64,000 nt of DNA from Dryococelus australis (GCA_029891345.1 CM056995.1:213045047-213109046); one strand, 5' to 3'; numbered from the stretch's first letter, positions 34,474 to 45,520 are shown. Notes: generated by a model from the sequence alone, not told the origin. Translations and numbers: made by a program.

Positions 34474-35690
34474 TCAGTGTTTAAAGTATTCCGAAAGTGC
34501 TGTTTCCTCGCCAGTCTCTCGCTCCCTCTTTTCCCGCTTCTGCTTATGTTGCCTTTGCTGCTGCTGTGAGCTGTAGACTCTCAGGGGCCCTGGCTGTTCA
34601 CTTGACCAACATTTAGGCTGTCTGGGGGGTGGGGGGCAGCGAAGTTTTGTAGTATGGACCCTGGAAACAGTGTCCTCCACAGCCATCTGCAACTCCTTCG
34701 GTGTTTTCTTCATGCTGTCTTCATTATCTTCATTCACTACCTGTACCTGACAACAGGGTGCAGATACCTGTCTTTCTGACTCCACCTCCAGTGTCCAGGC
34801 CAGGGCATCCTGCATGTTGTTGGGGTGCAGCCAGACGTACTGCTTGCCTACTTCCGTATCGCCGATGGCATCGATGAAGAAGCCAACTGCAGTGATGTCG
34901 CGTGCTTCTTCAGCGCACCTTTCCAGTGATAGGTTGGAAAGCCTCGCGATGTCTTGCCATAGCCTCTGCAATGGCTGCCCTGGTCGCTGGGTGTGGCTTC
35001 GCAGCTGTGCATGGTGGGCATGTCGCAGCTACCCGGTCGCCGAAACGTAACTGCAAGGCCGACACCAATGTGGAGTACTCCAGTCGATGTCGCTCTAGCA
35101 GAGATTGTAGTATGCTGAGTGCAAAGTCTCTCAGTACAGTCGCTAGGTAGTAAGCCCGCGATTCGGCTGACCAGCCATTCAGGGTGACAACTATTTCAAA
35201 CAGGTGTTGGTACTTCCTACAATAAGTCTGGCCATTCTAAGGGGTGGGCTTACTTGAAACCCCCTTCCCCACTATTGGCTGCGCGATACCAATGCTGCAG
35301 CGATGCTGACTATGCTCCTAGGTTACTGCCTTGGTTACGAATTGTACTGCTTCTTCACTTTTCTCGGCTGGCGATGTCATGGTAGTGGAATTCCTTTGCT
35401 GAAGATATCCCTGCAATTCCTACTTCATTACACTTATTTCCTGTTTCATTTAATTCTCGACGAAGTCCATCCTCTCGTTTACACTCTCAATTTTCTTGTC
35501 CACACAGTAATTTCTTCTATTCCCCAACTCGCTAATGCCTTATACTATCTTAGCTACATAATATATTTTCTTGACTACATTTTCATATACATTGTCTATT
35601 TTCGTGTCTACATTTTCATTAACAGAATCTATTTTCCTATCTACTACTTCTTCTACGTTAGTTATCTGGGTATTTAATTCTTCTTTTCAC
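34474..35690 (-). pseudogene. gag: Ty3/gypsy gag
   Basis: The N-terminal part (about 35690-35300) has coiled-coil-like repeats, VDRKIDSVNENVDTKID and KKIESVNERMDFVENEIKQE. The capsid-like part has LNGWSAESRAYYLATVLRDF and YSTLVSALQLRFGDR (35040-35200). The intact frame 34474-34971 continues with LSNLSLERCAEEARDITAVG, then a Gln/Arg/Glu-rich tail. No zinc knuckle is seen. A few stops and frameshifts. Confidence 0.8.
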
Positions 35691-35897
35691 TTTCTTATAC
35701 AATAATAATTTGGCTTCCAGTCCCTCAATCAATACTCGCAGTGCTCCAGTTCTGCAGACATTTTTTCTAGTTACATTCACTTCTACAGTTGTATAAAACT
35801 TCATTATTTTCTTCTAAGCTATTGCATAAATTAATTAGTCCTAATATAACTTATTACTAACTTGATCTACAGCAGATTATTTCATATTTTCATCCAT

Positions 35898-35914
35898 CCC
35901 ACATCTGACACCAG
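35898..35914 (-). other. Primer-binding site of gypsy element
   Basis: In element sense TGGTGTCAGATGTGGGA directly follows the 5' LTR end (…TTATTAC). The TGG start and position fit a tRNA primer-binding site. Confidence 0.7.
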
Positions 35915-36024
35915 TAATAAAAGATGCCTGAGGTGAGTATCTGAGTTCGTGAGGACGGAGGTGTTAATAAAAATAAAATCATTTCATTAGATTTTTAACT
36001 TATTCATACAGCTATTATTTACAG

Positions 36025-37627
36025 TGCAGTCCTGCACGTCTGCCGAGAAAAGGTAACTACTAAAACGCGTGACGGCAAGTTACCGAATTAAAAAGAATGT
36101 CAGCATGTGCGGTGTACGAGCGGTTTATTAAAGGCGAAGTTTAGGTCGCCTAACGATCTGGGGTTACCTTCGCATTCCTCCAGCTACGCGCACTAACCCC
36201 TGTAGACCGCGTCCGCCTCCTGCAAGGGGTCGATTAAGTATAAGTAGGTAACATTTGCACCGGCGCAACGGAACGCAAATAAAACTCCGCTGCACTTGCA
36301 CCCATAACCACGGGTGCAATAAATACACCGAACGCATGGCTCTTTTGGCCATACAATTTCACTCCCACTACCCGAACTACAGTGGCCAATGAAATAATTT
36401 TTACAGGGTCTTCGCGGCCACATGGATACATAAGTTTCAAAGGTTTTTACATGCACTACTGTGTTTTTAAGTGGTCGTGAAAAATGTTTTTATAGCACCG
36501 AATAGTTGTTGATATTTTGTAGTAGTTATAACCTAAAGGACAACTGGCGGGTGTAATGTTTATACTGAGCCGTTTGGACGTGGAAAGCAGCTTATTTCAC
36601 TAATTGGCGAAGCCAAATGATTGCTGATTAATACGTGGACAACGACAAATTATTAGCAGATAAGAAATTAAAATTTTAATGGTGCAACATAATATCAGAT
36701 ACGCTTGAGATTTTGTGTTTGATGTTATTTGCGTTAAAGAAGAGATGTGATATCGTACGATATAAGCGTTAGTATGATTTGTGACTGCTCGAAGTGTAAC
36801 CGACTTAATATTGTGTTTACTTGTTTTTTTTTTTTTTTTTTTTTTTTTGTCTAGAAAAAATGCTATTCTACGTGGAGTTTTGTTCAGTTCATTACGAATT
36901 TCCACATGGCTGATATTTTCTCTGCAAATGCAATCGATGCAGTGCTCAGGTTGAATATATGTTAAATCCGCTTACTTCTAACTATATTCGTGTTGCATGT
37001 CGTGCCATAAGCATTTTTATCACCAATCGTCGTCGCACCCTTCAACAGTTAACGAAACAAGACTCGTTTGTGTTCCATGACAAATCCCTCTCCAAAATAT
37101 GAAGCAAAAAAATTTAAGCACTTCAATAAAAATTTATTTTTGGACTGTTCTGATGGAAATAAAAGTGTTTTATCTTATGTGAAAAGTTAAGCCAGAAGTA
37201 CCCTCAGAAAAATTCCTTTTTCCATTCTACTAATTTCAATTTGTTGTTGAAATCAGTCTAATTTAGTAATTTACACAATTTGCCACCGATAACAATTAAC
37301 CTAAACGTATTTTTTGACAATAACAAAATGTTAGCCATGTTGCTCGTTAGTTACATGTGTCGAATGCGCATGCTCAGCGAGAGCAATTGCACTTGCGCCG
37401 AGGTATTTGCTGGGCGCAAATTTCTCTTCATTTTGCGTCGGTACGCAACTACTTGGACCTCTGTTTTTTTTTTCATACTTAATTCCATTTCGGCGCAACG
37501 CAAGTGCAAATTTTGCATTGCACCCAGAGAAACGTGTATTTGATCGGTCCCCAGGCCGTTGGGTCCGCGTGTGCCGAACTCCGTGCAGCATGCGCTACCG
37601 GCTGGTGGTTCATTGCGTGCCGCCACA
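36025..37627. mobile_element. 1603-bp insertion, TG...CA ends, TACAG duplication
   Basis: Begins TGCAGTCCTGCACG and ends GTGCCGCCACA, flanked by TACAG (36020-36024 and 37628-37632). TG/CA ends with a 5-bp duplication are those of an LTR element. No internal coding region is visible, so it is probably a solo LTR or a non-autonomous LTR element. A 27-bp poly-T lies at 36823-36849. Confidence 0.75.
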
Positions 37628-37779
37628 TACAGCATTAAAATATCTATCTCCAATATTACTATTTTTATTTTTCAGTTAGCGCACTGTTTAATGTATATTT
37701 CCACTCTAATTAACTTCATTTTTGTGTCTCTGTTTATAGTCAATTAACCTATGCACATCATTAACACACATTCAGTCTG

Positions 37780-38204
37780 TAGTCCATTCGCGGTTTCTTC
37801 GGCCTGTTTGAATTAAACACTTGAAAAATCTCCCCATGTATTAGTTTAGTTATTCTCAATATACGCCCTGTATCACAAGCGTTTTATACTCCTGTTCATA
37901 AAGAAGTATTTTTCTTTTAAATTTAAATTTTTTTTAGATTTAAACCATAAATTATAATGTTTCATTTATATATAATTTGATTAAAAACAGGGAGAAAATA
38001 GGTATGTTGGTAATGCGCAGTAAGAAAAAGTTCTTGTACAAAATACTGTTACAACTGAGTGCGCACAAATGTGGTGGGTTGTCCCTCTGGTGTAATTCTC
38101 CAGGCTTCGTTAAGCTTAGTTTGAATGAGCCAAAGGAATATCCTGGAAGTAGAACTTTAGCAGGGCTTCAGAAAAGGCTGAAGTAAACGTGAATGGATTA
38201 TATA
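37780..38204. mobile_element. MITE family B inserted in the LTR
   Basis: Left end TAGTCCATTCGCGGTTTCTT; right end reversed TATAATCCATTCACGTTTAC. Shares AAAATCTCCCCATGTATT and the CTTTAGCAGGGCTTCAG region with the 27581-28010 copy. TA probably duplicated. Confidence 0.8.
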
Positions 38205-38400
38205 TGTTGACATCATTTATAATGCCGTACACTCACGCATTCAGTACAGGAGTCTAGCCTGCCAGTCGCGCTCTTCATTACGCCGAAGCTCGCAGTCGCA
38301 CATGTTTTCTCCCGCTGGTCAATTCTCTCGCCGCTCGTCGTATATCGCTGAAACTCCAGCCATTCAACAACTTCCGGCCGGGAGGCCCACTGCGCTTATA

Positions 38401-38791
38401 AAGGATGCATCTCAATTAGACCGACAAACTTCGGAAGGCAATTCTTCATGAAAAAGTCAAAGGAAAACATATGTGACACTTTATACCTATACCGAATATT
38501 AAGAGGTATGAGCCCTTAAAAAAACGAGATTTTAAGCCGTATTTGTGCAAAATATCTGCTCTTACGTTGAAGGTCCCGATTACATAGCCTACAGTAATGT
38601 TCCGAGAGTTGTCATTGTATTCTACTTCGCTGCCAATATTTTGCACAAATACGGTTTAAAACCTCGTTGTTTATGGGCTGATACCTCTATTAATATTCGG
38701 TTTAGGTATAGCGTCACATGCGTTTTCCTTTTACTTTATCATAGAGAATCACCTCCCGAAGTTTGTCGGTCTAATTGCGAATCATTCTGTA
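38401..38791. mobile_element. 391-bp hairpin MITE inserted in the LTR
   Basis: Flanked by TA. Inverted repeats of about 150 bp contain AATTAGACCGACAAACTTCG, AAAGGAAAAC, ACCGAATATTAA and GTATTTGTGCAAAATAT in both arms, leaving a loop of only about 80 bp. Nearly the whole element can fold into one hairpin. The Tc1/mariner-like TA target is inferred. Confidence 0.85.
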
Positions 38792-39121
38792 TATCAGTCG
38801 CCCTGCCCATGTGTAAGGTACAACGTACCCCGAGTCACGCCGAGAGAAATGAGTTCTGTAAACCAATAAAATTCTTCAGATAAATGCAAAAATGTTATCC
38901 GCCCAAGGTCAGGAGTGGCGAGCCGCCAAATTGTTATCGCAGCGGAATGCTTTCTTGATTCAAAATGATGGTAGGATTATCGCTAATCTGTAATTTATAC
39001 ATCCCTTAGTGACTCGCTGCCACGCTATCATATCACTACTCTGACCTTCTACTCCGCCCGTTCGCGTGATGCGGGCCAGGGTCAGCAGCGCAGACCAGTC
39101 ACACCTAACAATATTAAAGAC

Positions 39122-39549
39122 TAGAGGTTGTTCACAGTAAAGTGAACACTTTTGAAAGCTCTGCTTACAATCTACTTATATGCACGTCGTGTATTCTTCC
39201 GCCCTACTTAAAATTAACATTATCATGCATCTTATCACTTTATTTATACGTCGGTAAAGTAAAACTGTAAAATTATTAGGAAAGTAAATATTTTACAAAT
39301 CTGATGATTTTTACACTTCGATCCATTAAAAGAAGCAGAAAGGGAAAAAAATAATTTATGTTATCACAAATTGTTAACCAACACTTTTTTTTCCGACGTT
39401 AAGATATGGAACTACCTTCCCTCCATCGTTACCAACTTCACTGGACGAATGTCACGCGGTGTGCCTATTAAAATATATCCAGGCAGGGGTAGTGACTTTT
39501 TCCAAAAGTTCATTTTAAAAGTGCTCACTTTATCGTGAACAGCCTTTAC
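39122..39549. mobile_element. MITE family A, 428 bp
   Basis: The ends are GAGGTTGTTCACAGTAAAGT and, reversed, AAAGGCTGTTCACGATAAAG. The interior has CGTCGTGTATTCTTCCGCCC, TTTTACAAATCTG and GATATGGAACTACCTTCC, shared with the copies at 41088 and 48475. Lies 12 bp beyond the gypsy LTR. Confidence 0.9.
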
Positions 39550-40350
39550 TAAGCTATAGCTATGAAACCATAAATCCAATCCCAACTTAACTTTGTATGC
39601 TGGCAGAATTTATACGAATATCATATAATCTTATATTTAAACTCATTTGTCAGCCATTTTATGAGATAGAATTGCATAAAAGATTGAGCTTTTGTGTCCT
39701 ATCTCGGTACCCACAAAATTCATCATACAAGAAAATTTTTGAAGTCCATCTAAATTTATAATAATTAAGGAGGTGATCCCATATATTCAAAATAACATCC
39801 ATGTAAGTATTTCAGGTTAGTAAGCCATATGTCCCAAACAGTTTACACAGACTTTAATATCTAGCAGTGTGCGCGACCAACTAACGATTCTCACCGAACT
39901 TTGCACATAAGTAGTTCTACAGTGGGCCTGACTTTATTTACAGTAATGCAGTTACATAAATTCATTTAGATAATTTGTCATATAGTTTAAACAATTTAAC
40001 CTCTTTCAATTAAACTAAGTAAGCCGAGAGTATCCGTTAGAACCATCAAATCAAATATGCTTCTATAGATCACCTTTTGCTGATTTTTGTGAGATAGTGC
40101 CAGGTGATAAAAGCAACATTTATGCCATATCTCGGAACCAATCTTCCACTTCCCACCCAATTTTGCGCTCAAGTACAAGGTCGATGTAAACGTCCATATT
40201 TTAAGCAGATCAGAATATTTTTAATGCGCAATATAAATTTTTTTAATATTTTCATATTATATATTCAATAATTTAACAAATTTCAACTAAACTTCTGATA
40301 TTAACATTGGCGCATCAGATATTCGTATACAGGCCTGTTTTTAGGTCTTT
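39550..40350. repeat. 144-bp satellite, right part
   Basis: Resumes the array seen at 30950-31673: TATCTCGGTACCCACAAAAT (39700), CATATCTCGGAACCAATCTTCC (40126) and related landmarks about 140-150 bp apart, with ACGATAGTGC and GCGCTCAAGTAC blocks. Confidence 0.75.
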
Positions 40351-40375
40351 TTTACGATAGTGCTAAACGATAAAC

Positions 40376-40945
40376 AGTATCTAACTGATTCAACAATCAC
40401 TGCAGTGAATTTAACTAGTGAATCAGTGAAAAATTTTCATTCTTTCTCAATTATTGATTCAGTGGCATTTGCCACTGATTCATCAGTCGTGTTTCACTGT
40501 TTTTTTAGTGATTTATTTTTTTGACTGATGGATCATTTAAATAGCATGTAAAAGTGGTCACCAAGAAAAGTGTAAAAATGACCGTTAAACAACGTGAATC
40601 AAGTGAAATGACAACGTATAAACTAATAAAACAAATACAAAATACTTTCTAAATTGTGTTACGTATTTAATAAAACACCATTTTACGAGGTAGCACGAAC
40701 ATTCAGTCTTTCATTCGGTTTTTACGTCTTTCATTTCGATGATGTCATGTAATCATCATAGTGCTCTGTTTGAAGGTTTAACTGCATATATGTGGTGAAG
40801 TAAGTGCACTTATGTACAATTCGTTTTAACAATCCTACCGGTACCAAACAAACCAAAAACGAAAAGTAAGGGACCATTTTCACTGATTCGAGTAGTTAAT
40901 TTCACTGCGAATCAGTGGTTTTCCGCTGAATCGGATTTAGAGTGC
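40376..40945. mobile_element. TIR element with CACTGATTC repeats
   Basis: The left block AATCACTGCAGTGAATTTAA, CTAGTGAATCAGTGAAAA is mirrored at 40873-40925 (reversed GATTCGCAGTGAAATTAACT, ACTCGAATCAGTGAAAA). Further CACTGATTCA words lie at 40440-40500. Non-coding, about 560 bp. Exact ends not resolved. Confidence 0.65.
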
Positions 40946-41087
40946 AACCAGTCAACATATTTTCACCCAACTCTAAACACCAGTAGTCCTACTATAGGCC
41001 ACGTTAACTTATGTGGTTTAAGTTATTCACACGCTTGTTTTCAAAATAATGCTCCTGTAGACAATTGTATAGTTGCTTAACCCAGTC

Positions 41088-41497
41088 TAAGGCTGTTCAC
41101 GATAAAGTAAGCACTTTAGAAATGAACCTTAGAAAAAGTCACTGCCCCTGCATGCATATATTTTAATGGCGCATTGAAGGGCATTTGCCCAGTAAAGTTG
41201 GTAACGATGGATGGAAAGTAGTTCCATATCCTGACATTGTATAAAAAGTGTAAGGTAACAATTTATGATAACTAACGATTATTTATTTCGCTTTATGTTT
41301 TTTTGATGCATCGAAGTATACAAATTAGCCGATTTGTAAAGTATTTACTGTATTAATAATTTCAGAGTTTAATTTGACGGATGCATGAATAAAGTGACGA
41401 GCCCCATGCCAATGTTAATTTCACATAAAACGGGGGAATACAAGTAGACCTTAAGCGGGGCTTTCAAAAGTGTCCATTTTACCGTTAACAGCCTATA
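41088..41497. mobile_element. MITE family A, 410 bp
   Basis: Begins AAGGCTGTTCACGATAAAGT and ends ACTTT-like GGCTTTCAAAAGTGTCCATT, ACCGTTAACAGCCTATA. TA at both ends. Oriented oppositely to the 39122 copy. Confidence 0.9.
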
Positions 41498-41509
41498 CCT
41501 AAACTTTGG

Positions 41510-42335
41510 ACTGATTACTACGGAAGAAGATGCTCTGAAACCTACATTTATAATGTAGCTGGCTGCAAGACGAGGCGTTCTGTGTTCGAATCCCAGGTAA
41601 GGCAGCTGTGTATTGGTGATTGGCTCACTAGTATTGCGTTTGTTCCTGGTAACACATCTAATGATATCGCTATCAACAACACGTCAAGAGCCACCTACCA
41701 TCTAACTTTTTAGAAACTTCATTTAAATTATTTGCATACAGAGGAATATAGGTTCATAAGTTATGTATATATCTTCTTGTTTTTTTACATTTGGTAAAGT
41801 CGACACCACTTTGTCTTCCACTCAATCACATGAAACCTTCCAGACAATTCACAAATAAAAAGTGATAAATATTCTAATAAAAAGCGAAAAAATATTACAA
41901 AAGTAATTTGAATTTTTTGTGTGACGAACTTAATAAGTAATCTTAAGGTTGGAGTAAAGCAAGTCCCTTTGGAACACTGCACCCGACTATACAACGTAAA
42001 GAACTCATAAAAAAAGTATTATAGGCACCATAAAATTGCAATAAAGTGCTTTTTATGCTGTACATGAAAGAAGAATATATATTTTGCATAATTGTAAAAT
42101 ATGCTTCAGAAAGAATAATTTATAAGCAAATCTTCGTAATGGAATATCGTCATGATGTTCACTATGATTGTGTGTAAGAAAATTGTAATAATAATGTAGG
42201 AAATAATTTTTATAAATTATTTATATGCGCATCCATTTATCACAAACAGTTATGGCTGGAACTGATGTAAATAAAGTTGATTACAAAACTGATATGATAC
42301 ATTATTACTATGATTTTATTGCACATGATGACAGT
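41510..42335. other. AT-rich DNA with a possible SINE fragment
   Basis: TGTGTTCGAATCCCAGG at 41581 is a good B-box match, with GTAGCTGGCTGCAAGACG upstream, perhaps a short tRNA-like fragment. Otherwise nothing is recognised. Confidence 0.35.
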
Positions 42336-42341
42336 AAATAC

Positions 42342-42909
42342 ACTATCTACCAAAAAGTAATTGAGTATCCGAGAAGATAGGTAATTCAGTACGTCAGTTG
42401 ACTTGTGTTTCACAGACTTCAGCGTAGGACCGCTGGTGTTTGTCCGCGGTAGCATGAACACAGAGGGCTATTGTAACATTCCGGATAATGAAATGCTCCC
42501 AACATTGTGGCATTTTTACAGAATGGACCCGTGTTACTTCCAGGATGGCAATGCCAGATGCTATGTTTCAAGGGCTACTATGCAGTGGTACGCCGACAAC
42601 AATGTTCGCCCATTGGACTGGACCGCCCAGAGCCCCGACCTCAACTCCATAGAACATCTTTGGGACGAATTGGAATGCCGGGTGACGGCTCGTCAGGCGC
42701 GGCCAAAGTCCATTGCTCAACTCATGGAATGGTTGCAAGAGGAATGGCGACGAATCCCCGTGGATGTCCTGCAAACACTCGTAGAGAGCATGCCTGACAG
42801 GGTGGCTGCTGTTATAGCCGCAAGAGGTGGCCCTACGAGATTCTAACGGGGTGACAACCACCGAGCAAACATTGTGGACAGGTACCCAATTACTTTTTGG
42901 TAGATAGTG
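42342..42909 (+). mobile_element. Internally deleted Tc1-like transposon
   Basis: TIRs of at least 23 bp, CACTATCTACCAAAAAGTAA on the left and its reverse complement on the right, flanked by TA. At 568 bp it is far shorter than complete Tc1 elements: the N-terminal DNA-binding half of the transposase is gone, while both ends remain. Confidence 0.95.
42451..42846 (+). pseudogene. Tc1 transposase, C-terminal half
   Basis: The open frame 42403-42846 carries the C-terminal part of a DDE transposase. FQDGNARCYVSRATMQWY is the region of the second catalytic residue, where Gly occupies the family's Asp. WTAQSPDLNSIEHLWDELEC contains the third acidic residue (Glu), which is intact. The end SMPDRVAAVIAARGGPTRF is complete, with stop at 42844-42846. 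The first catalytic Asp and the paired helix-turn-helix domain are deleted. The first ~15 codons before GSMNTEGYC are not transposase. Confidence 0.9.
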
Positions 42910-42910
42910 T

Positions 42911-43960
42911 ATTATGACGATATTCCTTGAATAGGATTTTCTTCCAAATTCTGCTTTCCGAAGCATCCAGAATGGAAATTAGGTTAAATTTGGTTTAAAA
43001 TACAAACTATTTCAATCGTTTTATTTTTTTACATTTATAAAGTATGTTTCAGTCCAATATTTTATAATGTTGCACATTTTTACATTATTCTTTCATACAC
43101 AGCATAAAGCGCACTAATTCTCATTGTGTCTGTACTACTTTTTTTATGAGGTCTTTAAACTGTGTCTACCAACTCTGCTACTTTGCTACTGAGATAAACA
43201 GTCTCGCATTTGCATAGTAACATAAACTTACAATGGCAAACGGCTGTAAGTTTCGTAATGTGAAAGTACTTCATGATGTCAAAATGAACACATATTATGC
43301 CTACGTAGGTACATGTCTTTGTAAGGCTCTAAAGTCATTCTAAGTTAAGTTTAGTACAGATTGTGTGCTTTAAAAGAGAAATATAGTGATTTTGACGGTG
43401 TTGTCGGTGTTTTCTATGTATATGCCATTTTACAATGCAACGAGATTTTACAGAATGAAACTGTTATTTTGAAAGACAGACTGACTAGTAATAACTGTGC
43501 TAATTAGACAGTGGGGCGTTAGGAACAATGCAATATTTTATCAAATTTGTCGTTTCCTTATTGTTTGATCTGTTAACTTGCAGAACACAAAACTTTTGTT
43601 GGTGTAAATCCACCTTTCTTATTGAATCACCGCACTATCGAGTCAGTAAAATTATCACTTATCTATCTGTCAGAAAAAATAAAAGTTTAAATCTGTAGTG
43701 CCTCGTTACATTGTAAAATGGCGGATACTAGTGGACATCAATAACCTCGTACATTGAAACCACTATATTTATCTTTTAAGGCACAGAATTCGAACTAAAC
43801 CAAAGATAGACCAACTTTCGAACTTTGCAAAGACATGTACTTGTGCAGAAAATATATATATTTCGACAACAAGAAATACTTTCACATAATGAAATTTACA
43901 GCAATATTTGGCATTACATTTTGTGGTTCAGTATCCATAATACGAGCACACATTTGGCAA
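42911..43960. other. Unassigned AT-rich DNA
   Basis: Only a weak repeated similarity: words such as ATTTTACAATG appear twice (43420s and 43700s, the second inverted), which might mark a decayed TIR element. No gene. Confidence 0.35.
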
Positions 43961-43964
43961 TGGT

Positions 43965-44055
43965 AAAGTAGGGCAGTGGAAACGGCTGATCATGAAAGCT
44001 TCAGCACGCTTCGCTTTATGGGCGGAGGTTCGAGCCCAACCACGTCCAAAAACGC
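43965..44055 (+). repeat. tRNA-like SINE head
   Basis: TAGGGCAGTGG (43969) resembles a Pol III A box and GGTTCGAGCCC (44028) is a strong B box, about 50 bp apart. It lacks foldable tRNA acceptor arms, so a SINE head rather than a tRNA gene. Confidence 0.5.
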
Positions 44056-44269
44056 TTTTGTGTAGACAATATTTGTGTTCTGCGACAAAATAATTCGTAC
44101 CTAACTTACATCACATAGGAATGCTCTGTGCTTGTTTATTAACCAACTATAAATAACTACGTTTCTACTGCTTGAATTAGTAGGTTTCTTTTAACTGATG
44201 AATTTTTTTTTTTTTTTTTACAGATTCCGGATAGAGCAGTTTCAACTGACAATCAGTAAAAAAAATTAC

Positions 44270-44652
44270 TTATTCCACTTTAAAGTGTACTACAACCTTA
44301 AGAACAGGTTGTGTCCGCAGAATGCGGCGTTTATTCCAACCGAAACTGGGCCCCTGAGAGGTTTCTGAACAACGTGAATGGGAGCGAGCGTTTCCCGGTC
44401 CCCTTGCCTTCACATGGGGGTGGAAAAAGGGGGTGGATGTAGATAAGAGCAGCTCCCGTGGCGGGAGTGGCGCAGCTGATACCGCTCGCACGTCAAGCCT
44501 CGCCCCTCCGAGGAAGCAGCAGCTGTCACGCCGGTCCGGGGCAAATGTGGCGCGAAATTGGCACCCTTCTCCGCGGAACATCGCAAGACAATTTTCGCTA
44601 GTCTCCCCACCCCTCTACACACACACACACACACACACACATACACACATAC
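44270..44652. other. GC-rich island next to candidate exon
   Basis: From 44310 to 44600 the sequence is CpG-rich (GCTCCCGTGGCGGGAGTGGC palindrome at 44451, CACGCCGGTCCGGGGC) in an AT-rich setting, followed by a (CA)n run at 44617-44650. Could be a host promoter or CpG island, or a GC-rich repeat. Confidence 0.4.
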
Positions 44653-44920
44653 CTTCCCAACCCTTCTCCTGACCCCGATACTTCCCTCCATATAGCACAC
44701 GTCTCCCGCCGTATCTGAAAGCTTCCCGTTGACATCACGCCAGCAGAGCAGCCGCTCAAAAATGTAGGCGCGCCGCAGGTTCCTGAAGATACACGAGTCT
44801 TCTTGACGGCCTTGCGTGTTGTACAGCGGCGCTATCTGCCCGCATCCCGGCGTGTTCGTTGTGCCAGCTTCCCGGACTGAAGACAGCCACATGATCCATC
44901 TCTCCGGCGGGAAAGCATCA
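44653..44920 (-). CDS. Candidate host exon, unrecognised protein
   Basis: Inside a minus-strand open frame (44410-45000), a 268-bp GC-rich block is bounded by a good acceptor, ATATTTTTACAG, ending at 44921, and a consensus donor AAG/GTATGT at 44651-44653, which runs into a GT-repeat. It codes DAFPPERWIMWLSSVREAGT, NTPGCGQIAPLYNTQGRQED, SCIFRNLRRAYIFERLLCWR, then DVNGKLSDTAGDVCYMEG, with coding-like composition and no stops across 89 codons. I do not recognise the protein. An anciently captured or repeat-derived ORF remains possible. Confidence 0.4.
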
Positions 44921-45144
44921 CTGTAAAAATATTTTGGGTAAAATTCCCTTATATGTAAGGCAGAGTTACCTTTTAAATGTAGAGTAAAATTGCATGACAA
45001 GTAAAGTACTATTCCCTAATCGTACGTAAAAAGTACCTGAAAAAATTGGGGTAATAATCCCATACAAGTAAGGGAAAATTAACTGTATTGTATAATAAAA
45101 TTATAATTAAATATATCCCAGCGTATTTGTACTGTTAACATTGT

Positions 45145-45370
45145 TATAGGCTGTTCACGATAAAGTGAACACTTTTTAAGGCCCTCCCAGAAGGCATTAA
45201 CCACTAATAAATATGTTTAATGCAGCCTCAGACATTAACTTTGGATAGTGGTGAAACAATGCACAGTATTTATTAGTCACGTGACAATGCTGATATTAAA
45301 AACTGGCTTAAAAATAAGAACTGGGTTAAAAGAAAAATTTTGAAGGCCCTTATAAAGTTAACGGCCTATA
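45145..45370. mobile_element. MITE family A, 226-bp subtype
   Basis: Begins TATAGGCTGTTCACGATAAA and ends TTATAAAGTTAACGGCCTATA. The interior (TTAACCACTAATAAATATG, CTCAGACATTAACTTTGG) differs from the 425-bp type but matches the outer element at 48326-48992. Confidence 0.85.
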
Positions 45371-45419
45371 TTACCTACAATATATCCTCTGACGAATAGT
45401 AACCGAAACCTCAACACTA

Positions 45420-45520
45420 AAACCCCGACACTTGCTGGTGGTGGGCGCGAACCATGCTCCTCTATCACGATAGGTCGATGCGTTATTCATTACACCACCA
45501 CGACAGCGTGACAGCACGAT
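45420..45520 (-). repeat. tRNA-derived SINE head
   Basis: In minus sense GTCGTGGTGGTGTAATGAAT (A-box region) is followed about 45 bp on by GCATGGTTCGCGCCCACC (B box). Typical tRNA-like promoter of a SINE; the body is not delimited. Confidence 0.55.

Larger units (their letters stand above)
35914..39110 (-). repeat. 5' LTR of gypsy element, broken by three insertions
   Basis: LTR segments at 35914-36024, 37628-37779, 38205-38400 and 38792-39110 align in order with the 3' LTR. The outer end TAACA is followed by ATATT; the 3' LTR is preceded by AAATATA, so the target duplication is probably ATAT-like with a mismatch. Near 38930-39000 this LTR has about 70 bp more than its partner. LTR divergence by eye is considerable, so the insertion is old. 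Confidence 0.85.

Noticed and set aside
35303-35677. Plus-strand hydrophobic ORF resembling a membrane protein
   Set aside because: Antisense of the gypsy gag coiled-coil region.
41575-41600. Possible tRNA gene (B-box-like sequence)
   Set aside because: No A box at proper spacing, no acceptor-stem pairing; at most a SINE fragment.
43965-44055. Possible functional tRNA gene
   Set aside because: A and B boxes are present but terminal 7-bp acceptor pairing and an anticodon arm are not visible; kept as a SINE head.
44410-45000. The full 196-codon minus-strand ORF as one protein
   Set aside because: It runs through a (CA)n repeat and past a consensus donor; only the 44653-44920 part is kept as a candidate exon.
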